Shown here: positions 54,955 to 63,837 of the stretch, one piece after another
How the letters are laid out: each line of letters opens with the position of its first letter
How positions within the stretch are numbered: the stretch's first letter is position 1
Assembly: GCF_000716595.1 (NCBI RefSeq)
Contig: NZ_JNXC01000003.1
Span: forward strand, 1 to 64,000
Length of the DNA stretch: 64,000 nt
Reading direction: 5' to 3'
DNA from: Saccharothrix sp. NRRL B-16314
GTDB lineage: Bacteria > Actinomycetota > Actinomycetes > Mycobacteriales > Pseudonocardiaceae
Position numbers and translations under genes: made by a program
The notes under the pieces: generated by a model
Databases searched by the model: none
What the model was told of the DNA's origin: nothing
Seen by the model: the letters and a program-made list of their open reading frames with translations, nothing else

Positions 54955-54958
54955 GGCT

Positions 54959-55001
54959 GCGGCACCCGGTCAGTCGCGATACCCGTCAGTCGCGGTGCCG
55001 C
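54959..55001. terminator. hairpin between convergent genes
   Basis: GCGGCACC and GGTGCCGC pair over 8 bases around a 27-base loop with two GTCAGTCGCG repeats. It lies between the oxidoreductase end and the glycosyltransferase end. Confidence 0.55.
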
Positions 55002-55009
55002 GTCAGGCG

Positions 55010-56260
55010 TCAGAGGAAGACGTTGCCGGTGGGGATCTTGGGGCGGCCGAGCGCGGGGTGGTCGTGCACGCGGGCGGACCGGTAGACGGCGGCGGTGTCG
55101 GTGGCGATCTTCGACCAGTCGAAGTCGGTGGCCAGGCGGGACTTCGCGGCGCGGGCGCGGCGCCGGGCCGAGGGGCGGTCGTCCAGCACGGACCGGACCG
55201 CCGTCGCCAGGCCGTCGACGTCGCCGGGGGTGAACGACAGGCCGGTGACGCCGTCCAGGACGACCTCGCCCAGCCCTCCCGCCGTCGAGGCGACGAGCGG
55301 GGTGCCGGCCGCGGCGGCTTCGAGCGCGACGATGCCGAACGGCTCGTACTTGCTCGGCAGCACGACGGAGTCCGCCGCCGCCAGCGTGGCGGCCAACGCG
55401 CGGTCCGACAGGTGGCCGACGAAGTCCACCGCCCGCCGCACCTTGTGCTTGCGCGCCTGCTCCACCAGCCAGTCCCGGTGCGTCCCCGACCCGGCCACGA
55501 CCAGCCGGGTGCCCGGCCAGAACCGCCGGATCCGGGGCAGCGCCGCGAGCAGGTCCTGCACGCCCTTCTCCCACTCCAACCGCCCGAAGAACAGCAGCAA
55601 CGGGGCGCCGTCCGGGCTGTGCGCGGCTCGGGCCGCGGCCACGTCGGAAGAGTTCACCCGCCACCGCCGCGGCTCGATGCCGTTGTGCAGCACCGTGACC
55701 GACGACGGCTCCACGTCGAACAGGTGCGCCACCTCGGCCCGCATCGCCGACGAGCACGTGATCAGCGCGTCCGCCCGGTTCGCCAGCCACCACTCGACCG
55801 AGTGCACCTGCTGGTTCAGCGTCTGCGACAGCCACCCGCTGTGGCGGCCCGCCTCGGTCGCGTGCACGGTCGCCACCAGCGGCGCGCCGCACGCGTCGGC
55901 CAGGGCGATCGCCGGGTGCGTCACGAGCCAGTCGTGCGCGTGCACGACGTCCGGCCGCCAACCGCGCAGCAACGCCAACCCGGCGCGCGTCATCGCGTGC
56001 CCCATGGCCAGCGTCCACGCCACCAGGTCCCGCTCGAACACCAGATGCGTCGGGTCCTCGGCCACCCGGATCAGCCGCACGCCGTCGACCACCGAGTCGG
56101 ACGTCGGGTGCGTGATCGCGTCCGTCCCCGCCGGCTGACGGCACAGCACCACGACGTCATGCCCCTGCGCGGCCAGGTGACCGGCCAGCGCGTGCACGTG
56201 CCGGCCCAACCCGCCCACGACGACGGGCGGGTACTCCCACGACAACATCAGCACGCGCAT
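55010..56260 (-). CDS. GT4 alpha-glucosyltransferase (Rv3032 type)
   Basis: This 416-residue GT-B glycosyltransferase starts RVLMLSWEYPPVVVGGLGRHV, the glycogen-synthase-like donor loop. Other blocks are VVHAHDWLVTHPAIALAD and ATVHATEAGRHSGWL. The C-terminal donor site reads VLPSKYEPFGIVALEAAAAGTPLVAS with the EPFG motif. It is the Rv3032 type, which makes alpha-1,4-glucan chains for methylglucose lipopolysaccharide in mycobacteria. ATG 56260 opens the standard motif. It lies with the GH57 and methyltransferase genes on one strand, in the mycobacterial order. Confidence 0.92.
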   Translation of the reverse strand: MRVLMLSWEYPPVVVGGLGRHVHALAGHLAAQGHDVVVLCRQPAGTDAITHPTSDSVVDGVRLIRVAEDPTHLVFERDLVAWTLAMGHAMTRAGLALLRGWRPDVVHAHDWLVTHPAIALADACGAPLVATVHATEAGRHSGWLSQTLNQQVHSVEWWLANRADALITCSSAMRAEVAHLFDVEPSSVTVLHNGIEPRRWRVNSSDVAAARAAHSPDGAPLLLFFGRLEWEKGVQDLLAALPRIRRFWPGTRLVVAGSGTHRDWLVEQARKHKVRRAVDFVGHLSDRALAATLAAADSVVLPSKYEPFGIVALEAAAAGTPLVASTAGGLGEVVLDGVTGLSFTPGDVDGLATAVRSVLDDRPSARRRARAAKSRLATDFDWSKIATDTAAVYRSARVHDHPALGRPKIPTGNVFL

Positions 56261-56285
56261 GGGCCATCCTCGCATCTCCGCACCA

Positions 56286-57761
56286 TCACGACAGGGCCAG
56301 CCCTCGTGCGTCGAGGTGACCGAACGGGCCGTCGGCCCGGCGCAGTTCCGCCGCCCGCCGCCGCCCACGTCCGGCACGCCGCAGCGCCGCCAGTTCGGCG
56401 AACCGGTCCGCGTGCAGCTTGGCCCGGTACCGGGCGTAGTCGGCCGCGGAGTCCTTGGTGACCATGAACGCCCAGTCGCTCGACAACGCCAGCAGCGCCT
56501 CGCGCACGGCCTGGTCGGCGACCGGGTCGCGCACCACGCCCGAGAAGTCCAGCGAGAGCAGTTCCCGCTGCACGGAGGCGTTGCCGTCCACGATGTCGCC
56601 GACCTGCGGCCCGTTCCACACGTGCCAGTCCTTGCCCGCGCCCCACGACGACGGCGGCACCTCGACCGGCGGGCCGACGTGCCCGGCCTCGACCGCACCG
56701 CGCAGCGTCGTCACCCGCACTCCCGCCGCGGGCAGTTGCCGGAGCACCGCCTCCAGCCACGCCGGACCCTCGTGCCACCAGTGCCCGTACAGCTCGGTGT
56801 CGTACGCGGCGACCACCAGGGACGGCTTGCCGTGCTGCTCCTTCAACGCCCGCAGCCGCCGCACCACCGTGTCCACGAAGTCCGCCGCGTGCCGCTGGAC
56901 GGCGTCCGCCGCGAGGTCCGGGTCGTACGGCCGCTTCTCTTCCGGCGCGACGTTCTTCCCCGTCACCCGGGACGGCTTGAGCCCGCTGGGGTGGTCGTAG
57001 GTGTGGAAGTCCCGGTACGCCGGGTCGCCCGGGTAGCCGACCTTCGGCGACCACACCCGGTACGACACCTCCAGGTCACGCCCGAAGCACACCACGTCCG
57101 ACGAGCCGACGGGTCGGCCGGCGGCCGTGTCACCGCGCAGCGACGGACCGTCCACCAGGAACCGCCGCACGCCGGCCCGCGCGTAGTCGTCCTCCAGACC
57201 GGGCGCGTACGCGCATTCCGGCGCCCAGATGCCCTCCGGCGCCGACCCGATCCGGTGCGCCGTGTCCGCGAGACCGGTCCGCAACGAGAACTCCCGCAGC
57301 CGGGGGTCCAGCAGCGGCTGGAACGGGTGCGCGGCCGGTCCGCCCAGCAGTTCGACGACCCGTGAGTCCACCAAGGACCGCAGCAACGGCGAGAAACCGT
57401 GCCGCCACCGCGTCTCGAACCGCTCCAGCGCCCACGCCGACGAGCGGTGCTCCCGCGCGGCGAGGTCCGGCAGCCGTGACGACGCGCTGTGCGCCCGCAG
57501 CTGCCAGTTCCCGAGCCAGTCGTGCACGCCCCGCAACGTGTACGGGTCGTCCAGCTGCGCGGCCAGGATCGGCGTGACGCCCAGCGTGAGCACGTCCTCG
57601 CGGCCCTCGGCGGCGAACCGCTCCAGCAGGTCCACCACCGGCAGGTACGAGTGCGCCCACGCCTGGTACAGCCACTCCTCGCCGACCGGCCAGGCGCCGT
57701 GGTGCGCCAGCCACGGCAGGTGGCTGTGCAGCACCAGGCAGAACGTCCCCTCGTCCGTCAC
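56286..57761 (-). CDS. GH57 glycoside hydrolase / branching enzyme (Rv3031 type)
   Basis: This 491-residue GH57 protein has CLVLHSHLPWLAHHG early, the nucleophile region SAPEGIWAPECAYAPG (Glu) and the acid region VVAAYDTELYGHWWHEGPAWL (Asp). It is the Rv3031 type, a GH57 alpha-glucan branching-type enzyme of the MGLP cluster, smaller than the 526 residues I recall. GTG 57761 overlaps the stop of the methyltransferase (GTGA), so the two are coupled. The acting polysaccharide is not shown. Confidence 0.92.
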   Translation of the reverse strand: MTDEGTFCLVLHSHLPWLAHHGAWPVGEEWLYQAWAHSYLPVVDLLERFAAEGREDVLTLGVTPILAAQLDDPYTLRGVHDWLGNWQLRAHSASSRLPDLAAREHRSSAWALERFETRWRHGFSPLLRSLVDSRVVELLGGPAAHPFQPLLDPRLREFSLRTGLADTAHRIGSAPEGIWAPECAYAPGLEDDYARAGVRRFLVDGPSLRGDTAAGRPVGSSDVVCFGRDLEVSYRVWSPKVGYPGDPAYRDFHTYDHPSGLKPSRVTGKNVAPEEKRPYDPDLAADAVQRHAADFVDTVVRRLRALKEQHGKPSLVVAAYDTELYGHWWHEGPAWLEAVLRQLPAAGVRVTTLRGAVEAGHVGPPVEVPPSSWGAGKDWHVWNGPQVGDIVDGNASVQRELLSLDFSGVVRDPVADQAVREALLALSSDWAFMVTKDSAADYARYRAKLHADRFAELAALRRAGRGRRRAAELRRADGPFGHLDARGLALS

Positions 57762-58504
57762 GGGCGCACCGCCACGGCGACGAGGTCGAGGCTCGCGTCC
57801 AGGTCGTCGGTGGTGATCTCGAAGTCCTGGCTGCGCACCGACGTGACCGCGCCGAGCAGGTCGGCGGGCCACTCGCCGCCGTCCACCACCACGGCCACCT
57901 GCGCGTCGATGACCGACCCGCCGAACCGCTCGTCCAGCCGGCGCAACGCCGGGCCGTGCCGCAGACCGGCCAGCACCTCGACCCGCAGCCCGGCGCCGAC
58001 CAGCAGCCCGTCCAGCTCGGCGGGCGCCAGCTCACGGGTGTGGAACGGGTTGAGCGGGGTGTCCCGGCCGGGGGAGAACGTGAGCCGGTTGGGCGTGGTG
58101 ACCAGCAGCCGCCCACCGGGCCGCAGCACTCGCGCGCACTCGGCCAGGAAGCCCTCCTGGTCCCAGAGGTGCTCGATGACCTGGAGGTTCGCCACCACGT
58201 CCACGCTCGCGTCCCGCAGCGGCAGCGACGCGAGGTTCCCGCGCAGCACGGCCAGCTCCGGGTAGGCGCGGCCGACGTGCGCGGCGGTGATCTCGTCGTA
58301 GTCCAGCGCGACGACCCGCGCGGCGTGCTCCGCGATCAGCGCGGCGCCGTAGCCCTCGCCGCAGCCTGCCTCCAGCACGACCGCGCCGGTGCAGTGCCGG
58401 ACCAGGTCCAGGTACGCCGCTTCGTGCCGCCGGAACCAGTAGTTCTCGGCGGCGATACCGGGGACGGTGCGCTCACCGGTGAGGGGCAGCGGCTCGACGG
58501 TCAC
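57758..58504 (-). CDS. class I SAM methyltransferase (Rv3030 type)
   Basis: This 248-residue methyltransferase has motif I VLEAGCGEGYGAALIAEHA, VALDYDEITAAHVG, motif II VDVVANLQVIEHLWDQEGFLAECARVLRPGGRLLVTTPN (quoted in parts) and the N-terminus LTGERTVPGIAAENYWFRRHEAAY. It is coupled to GH57 and is the Rv3030 type, thought to O-methylate glucose units of MGLP. The start is GTG 58504. A TACTCGTGGGTA element lies 22 bases upstream (58526-58537). Confidence 0.9.
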   Translation of the reverse strand: MTVEPLPLTGERTVPGIAAENYWFRRHEAAYLDLVRHCTGAVVLEAGCGEGYGAALIAEHAARVVALDYDEITAAHVGRAYPELAVLRGNLASLPLRDASVDVVANLQVIEHLWDQEGFLAECARVLRPGGRLLVTTPNRLTFSPGRDTPLNPFHTRELAPAELDGLLVGAGLRVEVLAGLRHGPALRRLDERFGGSVIDAQVAVVVDGGEWPADLLGAVTSVRSQDFEITTDDLDASLDLVAVAVRP

Positions 58505-58817
58505 CCGACCAGCCTAGTTCCTCGTTACTCGTGGGTAGGCATCGCCCGCCCACTACGGCGTCACTGTTTCGTGTGAACCCACGGATTGGAGACGGATGGT
58601 GATTATCGCGGCACGCATTCTTCTCCCCTCGGTTCCATTCTGGGAATAACACTATCGGGTGACGTACGGTGGTTCAGAGTCGATCTTCCCCATAGGTGTT
58701 TCCGCTGCCAGTGGTGTGCATGGACAGCGGTCGGTGCGGGTAGTCGAGGGTGGTCACGAGCCGCTCGGGTGCCTTACGCTCGGCACCTCGGCCAATCTTC
58801 AGACGAGTGGGGCCGCC
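58505..58817. other. divergent intergenic region before the DivIVA-like gene
   Basis: This 313-base region holds the start regions of the MGLP-type operon (minus) and the coiled-coil gene (plus). It is AT-richer in 58600-58660. TACTCGTGGGTA is at 58526-58537. No other site is assigned. Short open frames cross it without conserved content. Confidence 0.5.
58526..58537. promoter_or_regulatory. TACTCGTGGGTA element (site E)
   Basis: This element is identical to the etf site (TACCCGTGGGTA) except for one base, and lies 22 bases upstream of the methyltransferase start. The arms are imperfect, so the call is weak. Confidence 0.3.
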
Positions 58818-60128
58818 ATGGGTGCGAAAGAGCCGGAGATTGTTCCGCTGCACACGGGTTTCGACGTGGTCTACCGAGGATTCCACCGGCGCCAGGTGAT
58901 CGAACACCTGGAGAACCTGGAAGAACAGCTCAAGTACACCGGCCTCGACCGCGCCGAGGCGCTGGCCCAGGCGGCCGACCTGCGCAAGCTGCTGGAGATG
59001 ACCAGGCGCGACCTGGAGCAGGCCAGGTCCAGGATCGAGCGGCTGGAGATGTCGCCCAGCACCACCACGGGCGCCGGGGAGCGCATGCACCGGATGCTCA
59101 TGATGGCCGAGGAGGAGTCGAACGAACTCCGCGTGCGCGCCGACCGTGACGTCGCGGACCTGCGCGAGCGCACCGAGGCCGAGTTGGCCGAGTACCGGCG
59201 CGGGGTGGAGGACGAGCTGGCCGAGCGGTGCGCCCAGGCCGACGCCCGCGCCCGCGAGCAGCGTGACGCCGCCAACCGCCGGGCGGCCGAGCTGGACCAG
59301 CGCGAAGTCGACCTGGAACGCCGTCAGGCCGAGGTCGAGGCGCACCTCAAGGCCCGTGCCGAGCAGGTGGAGGCCGAGTGCGCCGACATCCTGGCGAAGG
59401 CCGAGCGGGACGGGGAGCGGCTGGTGCGGGAGGCCGGCGAGCGGTGTGCCGCGGTGGAGGCGGCGTCCGACGCGAAGCGGACCAAGGCGCAGAACTTCTT
59501 CGAGCTGACCATGGCCCGGCGACGGCACGAGGCCGAGCGGCACTTCGCGGAGCAGGACCACCTGGCGAAGACGCGGGCCGCTTTCCTGATCAAGCTCGCG
59601 GTGCGCGAGACGGCGCGGCGGACCGCTGAGATCCAGCAGCGGGCGGACGAACTACGCGAGCTGCGCCAGACGGTGGCCGCCCAGATCGCCTCGGCCCGGA
59701 TCGCGTTGGACGAGGCGGCGGAACGGGTGCCGAACCTGATCCCCGAGCAGATGACGGTGGAGCAGGCGACGGTGGAGCAGACCGGTGCCGCCCAGAAGAG
59801 TGCCGCCCAGAAGAGTGCCGCCCAGGAGAGTGCGGGGCAGGAGAGCGTCGGGCAGGTTGCTCCCGAGCAGCTGAGTGCTGCCCAGGTGAACGCCGCCCAG
59901 GCGGGTTCGGCGCCGCTCAGTCCGGCGCAAGTGGGTCCGGCGCAGGTCAGTTCGGGACAGCCGAAATCGGGGCAGCCGAGCCCGGCGCACGTGAGTCCGG
60001 CGCAGCTGGGTCCGGGGCAGACGAGTTCGGGCCAGGCATCTCCGGCGCAGGTGAGTGCGGCTCCGGTGGATTCCGGGCAGGTCGGGTCGGAGCAGACGGG
60101 CACTGACGGGCAGCGCGTCGGTGCTTGA
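58818..60128 (+). CDS. DivIVA-like coiled-coil protein with 5-residue repeat tail
   Basis: This 436-residue protein opens with IVPLHTGFDVVYRGFHRRQVIEHLENLEEQLKYTG (residues 8-42), a DivIVA-like membrane-binding lead, and continues as a long coiled coil (QAADLRKLLEMTRRDLEQARSRIERLEM) to about residue 315. The last 120 residues are tandem 5-residue phrases of the form xxAQx or SxGQx, such as SPAQV, PAQVS and SGQPK, about 25 in all. The coiled part is paralogous to the 2317-3678 gene, but the tail differs. ATG 58818 is preferred over the longer frame. A proline-rich membrane protein follows 13 bases later. Confidence 0.83.
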   Translation: MGAKEPEIVPLHTGFDVVYRGFHRRQVIEHLENLEEQLKYTGLDRAEALAQAADLRKLLEMTRRDLEQARSRIERLEMSPSTTTGAGERMHRMLMMAEEESNELRVRADRDVADLRERTEAELAEYRRGVEDELAERCAQADARAREQRDAANRRAAELDQREVDLERRQAEVEAHLKARAEQVEAECADILAKAERDGERLVREAGERCAAVEAASDAKRTKAQNFFELTMARRRHEAERHFAEQDHLAKTRAAFLIKLAVRETARRTAEIQQRADELRELRQTVAAQIASARIALDEAAERVPNLIPEQMTVEQATVEQTGAAQKSAAQKSAAQESAGQESVGQVAPEQLSAAQVNAAQAGSAPLSPAQVGPAQVSSGQPKSGQPSPAHVSPAQLGPGQTSSGQASPAQVSAAPVDSGQVGSEQTGTDGQRVGA

Positions 60129-60141
60129 GGGGAGCGCGGTG

Positions 60142-60564
60142 ATGTGGGGCGTGGTGTACGTGGTCGGGTTGTGCGCCTTGGCGTTCGCGATGGGCTGCCT
60201 GCTGATGTCCGTCGTGCTCAGGCGTGACCGTGAAGAGCCACCGCCGCAGGCCACGCCCGCACCACCGGCCCCCGACCCGTTCACGCCGATGATCGACCTG
60301 CGGCGGTTGCCGGAGGACTACGCGACCAAGCCGATCCACCGCAACCCGGTGATGGGCATCCCGCCCGCCCTGCCGCCGCCCCCGCCGCCACGGCCGCGGC
60401 TGTCCCTCGTGCCGGACCCGGCTCCGGACCTCGAACCCGAGGAACCCGTGCGGCAGGACGAGGTCCGCCCCGTGCACGTCGTCCGCGACCTGCCGAGACC
60501 CGAGGTCGACGTGCCGAGACCCGCGGTGGGCGACGAACCCGCCCGCCGCGAGTCGAACCTCTAG
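60142..60564 (+). CDS. single-pass membrane protein, proline-rich
   Basis: This 140-residue protein has one N-terminal transmembrane helix (GVVYVVGLCALAFAMGCLLMSVVLRRD). A cytosolic proline-rich tail follows (REEPPPQATPAPPAPDPFTP, then PPALPPPPPPRPRL) and PRPEVDVPRP repeats. It starts 13 bases after the coiled-coil gene and so may work with it. GTG 60139 is an in-frame alternative start. Unknown function. Confidence 0.72.
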   Translation: MWGVVYVVGLCALAFAMGCLLMSVVLRRDREEPPPQATPAPPAPDPFTPMIDLRRLPEDYATKPIHRNPVMGIPPALPPPPPPRPRLSLVPDPAPDLEPEEPVRQDEVRPVHVVRDLPRPEVDVPRPAVGDEPARRESNL

Positions 60565-60598
60565 CGCCCGAACGAGAGTCGAGAACGAGCGCCGAGGA

Positions 60599-60742
60599 CT
60601 AGCGCTTGCGGAGCTTCCGGAGCAGTTGCTGGGCCTTGGCCCTGTTGCGCGGGTCGCTGGCCGCGTGCTTGACCTGGTCGGTGATGCGGCGGCCCTTGGG
60701 ACTGCGGGCGAACTCGGCGAGCTTGCTGAACAGAGAAGCCAT
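60599..60742 (-). CDS. small basic conserved protein (47 residues)
   Basis: This is ASLFSKLAEFARSPKGRRIT followed by DQVKHAASDPRNRAKAQQLLRKLRKR after the initiator Met: highly basic, helical. A strong ribosome site GGAGG precedes ATG 60742. Short RKLRKR-ending proteins of this kind are widespread in actinomycetes and unnamed. It may bind nucleic acid; no direct support. Confidence 0.75.
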   Translation of the reverse strand: MASLFSKLAEFARSPKGRRITDQVKHAASDPRNRAKAQQLLRKLRKR

Positions 60743-60800
60743 ACCGTCCTCCTTCCCTGCCGACACAACGCCCAAACCCGACACGGAGTTCCTGAACTGG

Positions 60801-61643
60801 CTAAACGGGTGACACGGTGACGCCGAGCGCACCTGGACCGACGTGCGCGCCGATCGCCGAGCTGACCTGGGTGACCAGGAACCGCCGCACGGTGGGCAGC
60901 TTCGCGCGCAGCTGGTCGAGCACCTTCCCGGCCCGTTCGGCCGCGTCGAAGTGCTCGACCGCGATGTCGACCGCCGCCCGGCCCGCGCGCTCGACCGCGA
61001 TGTCGATCAGCTTGCGCATCGCGCGTTCACCGCCGACGACCTTGTCCAGCGGCGTGATCTGCCCGTCGACCACGGTCAGCAGCGGCTTCATCGACAGCGC
61101 CGACCCGAGCAGGGCGGTGGCCCGGCCGATCCTCCCGCCGCGCCGCAGGTACTCGAGAGTGTCCACGTAGAACAGCTCGCTGCTGTGCCGGAGGCTGTGC
61201 TGGGCAGCGGCCAGCACCCGGTTCACGTCACCGCCCGCGGCGGCCACCGTGGCGGCGGCGACCACGGCGTACCCGAGGCTCATGCCGCACGTCTGCGTGT
61301 CCACCACGTGCACCGGCACCCGCACCTGGGCGGCGGCCTGCCGCGCCGCCTCCACGGTCTGCGACATGCCGGTCGAGATGTGCAGGGACACGATCGCGTC
61401 CACGCCCGAAGCGGCGGCGTCGGAGTAGGCCCAGTAGAAGGCGCCCGGGTCGGGCGGGGAGGTGCCTACGTCCACCTGTCCGCGCAGGGCGTCCACGAGC
61501 TTCGGCACGGGAACGCGGGCCTCGTCGTCCACCACGGTCCCGATGCGTACCTGGAGCTGCGCCACCCGCACCCCGAGTTGGTCCGTCAACTGCTGCGGCA
61601 GGCACGCGGTGGAGTCCGTGACAATCGCTACTCGCCGGAACAT
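60801..61643 (-). CDS. DegV family fatty acid-binding protein
   Basis: This 280-residue EDD-fold protein has VAIVTDSTACLPQQL at the start, then GTSPPDPGAFYWAYSD, VSLHISTGMSQTVEAARQAA, VVDTQTCGMSLG and DTLEYLRRGGRIGRATALLG, all standard DegV blocks. DegV proteins (FakB type) bind one fatty acid and present it to a kinase (FakA), which is not in this window. ATG 61643 gives the family start. It is divergent from etfBA over 279 bases. Confidence 0.93.
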   Translation of the reverse strand: MFRRVAIVTDSTACLPQQLTDQLGVRVAQLQVRIGTVVDDEARVPVPKLVDALRGQVDVGTSPPDPGAFYWAYSDAAASGVDAIVSLHISTGMSQTVEAARQAAAQVRVPVHVVDTQTCGMSLGYAVVAAATVAAAGGDVNRVLAAAQHSLRHSSELFYVDTLEYLRRGGRIGRATALLGSALSMKPLLTVVDGQITPLDKVVGGERAMRKLIDIAVERAGRAAVDIAVEHFDAAERAGKVLDQLRAKLPTVRRFLVTQVSSAIGAHVGPGALGVTVSPV

Positions 61644-61765
61644 GCGTTCGAACCTAGCCGAGTAGGGGGAGAGGGTCTGTAACGCCGCCAGCGAGATGTC
61701 CGACATCGTCCGATTGCCCTGTCGCCCCAGTGAGCATCATCACGCGCCGCGGGTGCTTGCTCCTG

Positions 61766-61794
61766 TTTGCACCCCTGCTACCCGTGGGTAACAT
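61766..61794 (+). promoter_or_regulatory. etfBA promoter with overlapping palindrome (site C)
   Basis: TTTGCA (61766-61771), 17 bases, then TAACAT (61789-61794) fit a housekeeping promoter. The palindrome TACCCGTGGGTA (61779-61790) overlaps the -10, so a repressor bound there would block RNA polymerase. It lies about 130 bases before etfB. Confidence 0.6.
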
Positions 61795-61922
61795 CGGGGT
61801 GGCCGACACCACCATGCCAACGCGGTGATGACATGGCAGGGTCACGAACAATCCGGCGACCGCAGGCAACTACCGTCGCCAACCCGCGTCGCCGCCCGTC
61901 CGCAGGAGGTCGAAGAGGACCC

Positions 61923-62705
61923 ATGAACATTGTCGTCCTGGTCAAGCAGGTGCCCGACACCTGGTCCGAGCGCAAGCTCGCCGACGCCGACCACACCCTC
62001 GACCGCGAGTCCGCGGACGCCGTGCTCGACGAGATCAACGAGCGCGCCGTGGAAGAGGCGCTGCTGCTCCAGGAGGCGCACGGCGGCGAGGTGACCGTCG
62101 TCGCGATGGGTCCCGACCGCGCGACCGACGCGATCCGCAAGGCGCTCTCCATGGGTGCGGACAAGGCGGTCCACGTCTCCGACGAAGCCCTCCACGGCTC
62201 CGACGTGCTCAGCACCGCCAAGGTGCTCGCCAAGGCCATCGGCACGCTCGACGGCTTCGACCTCGTCATCGCGGGCAACGAGGCCACCGACGGTCGCGCG
62301 GGCGCGATCCCGGCGATCCTCGCCGAGCTGCTGGGCGTGCCGCAGGTGACCCAGGTCCGCAAGGTGACCGTCGAGGGCTCCACCGTCAAGGCCGAGCGGG
62401 AGACCGACGAGGGCGTGTCGCACCTCGAAGCGAGCCTGCCCGTCGTGGTCAGCGTGACCGAGAAGATCAACGAGCCCCGGTACCCGTCGTTCAAGGGCAT
62501 CATGGCGGCGAAGAAGAAGAAGGTCACCACGCTCACCGTCGCCGACCTGGGCTTGGACGCCGGCGAAGTCGGTCTCGGCGCGGCCTGGTCGCAGGTGCTC
62601 GAAGCGGCCCCGAAGCCGCCGCGCAGCGCCGGTCAGCGCGTCGAGGACTCGGGTGACGGCGGCTCGAAGATCGCCGCGTACCTGGTCGACCAGAAGCTCA
62701 TCTGA
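61923..62705 (+). CDS. etfB: electron transfer flavoprotein beta subunit
   Basis: This 260-residue ETF-beta (FixA type) binds AMP and takes electrons from acyl-CoA dehydrogenases together with the alpha subunit. Blocks are VVLVKQVPDTWSERKLADADHTLDR, AVEEALLLQEAHGGEVTVVAMGP, and LVIAGNEATDGRAGAIPAILAELLGVPQVTQV. The YPSFKGIMAAKKKKV segment is the recognition-loop region. The ATG follows AGGAGG. It is first of the etfBA unit; site C lies upstream. Confidence 0.95.
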   Translation: MNIVVLVKQVPDTWSERKLADADHTLDRESADAVLDEINERAVEEALLLQEAHGGEVTVVAMGPDRATDAIRKALSMGADKAVHVSDEALHGSDVLSTAKVLAKAIGTLDGFDLVIAGNEATDGRAGAIPAILAELLGVPQVTQVRKVTVEGSTVKAERETDEGVSHLEASLPVVVSVTEKINEPRYPSFKGIMAAKKKKVTTLTVADLGLDAGEVGLGAAWSQVLEAAPKPPRSAGQRVEDSGDGGSKIAAYLVDQKLI

Positions 62706-62719
62706 AGGCGGGGAAACGA

Positions 62720-63679
62720 ATGTCTGAAGTCCTGGTCCTCGTCGACCACGTCGACGGCGAGGTCAAGAAGGTCACCTATGAGCTTCTATCCGCCGCGCGC
62801 CGTCTCGGCGAGCCGGCCGCGGTGGTGGTCGGATCGCCCGGCACCGCGGGCAAGGTGAGGGAGTCGCTGGGCCGTTACGGCGCGGTGAAGGTGTACGCGG
62901 TGGAGTCCGAGGACGCGGCCAACCACCTGGTCACGCCGAAGGTGGACGCGCTCGCCGCGGTCGCCGGCACCGCGTCGCCCGCGGCCGTGCTCGTCGCGGC
63001 GACGCTGGAGGGCAAGGAGGTCGCCGGCCGGCTGGCGGTGCGCCTCGGCTCCGGTCTGCTCTACGACGCCGTCGACCTCGACGGCGAGGGCGTTGCCACG
63101 CAGTCGGTCTTCGGTGGCGCGTACGTGGTGAAGTCCAAGGTCACCAACGGCGTACCGGTCATCGCACTGCGGCCCGGCGGCGTGGAGGCCACCGAAGCGC
63201 CGGCCGACGCGGTCGAGCAGGCCGTCGAGGCGCCCGCCGCCAACCCGGCGCTGGTCACCAGGGTGACCGGTCGCGAGCCGGTCGTCGGCGGCGACCGCCC
63301 GGAGCTGACCGAGGCGTCGGTCGTCGTGTCCGGCGGTCGTGGCGTGGGCAGCGCGGAGAGCTTCGAGGTCGTGGAGAAGCTGGCCGACAGCCTCGGCGCG
63401 GCCGTGGGCGCGTCCCGCGCCGCGGTGGACTCCGGCTACTACCCGCACCAGTTCCAGGTCGGCCAGACCGGCAAGACGGTCTCGCCGCAGCTGTACATCG
63501 CGCTGGGCATCTCCGGCGCGATCCAGCACCGGGCGGGCATGCAGACGTCCAAGACCATCGTCGCCGTCAACAAGGACCCGGAGGCGCCGATCTTCGAGAT
63601 CGCCGACTTCGGTGTCGTCGGCGACCTGTTCGCGGTCGCGCCCCAGCTCACCGACGAGGTCGGCAAGCGCAAGGGCTGA
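62720..63679 (+). CDS. etfA: electron transfer flavoprotein alpha subunit
   Basis: This 319-residue ETF-alpha (FixB type) carries the FAD. The C-terminal FAD region is [21 protein letters not shown], then [67 protein letters not shown] (quoted in parts), all conserved. The N-terminal domain is the usual adenine-nucleotide-like fold. It follows etfB by 14 bases and is followed by a strong hairpin. Confidence 0.95.
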   Translation: MSEVLVLVDHVDGEVKKVTYELLSAARRLGEPAAVVVGSPGTAGKVRESLGRYGAVKVYAVESEDAANHLVTPKVDALAAVAGTASPAAVLVAATLEGKEVAGRLAVRLGSGLLYDAVDLDGEGVATQSVFGGAYVVKSKVTNGVPVIALRPGGVEATEAPADAVEQAVEAPAANPALVTRVTGREPVVGGDRPELTEASVVVSGGRGVGSAESFEVVEKLADSLGAAVGASRAAVDSGYYPHQFQVGQTGKTVSPQLYIALGISGAIQHRAGMQTSKTIVAVNKDPEAPIFEIADFGVVGDLFAVAPQLTDEVGKRKG

Positions 63680-63706
63680 CCTGCTGGAACGTCCGATCGG
63701 ACCTCA

Positions 63707-63738
63707 TGGGGGCCGCGCCACTCCGGTGGTGCGGCCCC
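63707..63738 (+). terminator. hairpin after etfA
   Basis: GGGGGCCGCGCCAC pairs with GTGGTGCGGCCCCC (14 bases, one G-T) around TCCG, 27 bases past the etfA stop. It ends the etfBA transcript before the GNAT gene. Confidence 0.8.
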
Positions 63739-63837
63739 CGTGCCGTCCACGGGCTCACCGGCGCTTAACCGACCTGCCACTGAGGCGTCATCGGAACAAC
63801 CTGCTCCCGGTCGCCAACCGGTAGGTAGACCAGACCC

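Noticed and set aside
58586..59149. Plus-strand frame overlapping the DivIVA-like gene start
   Set aside because: It reads as shadow sequence of the coiled-coil gene without motifs.
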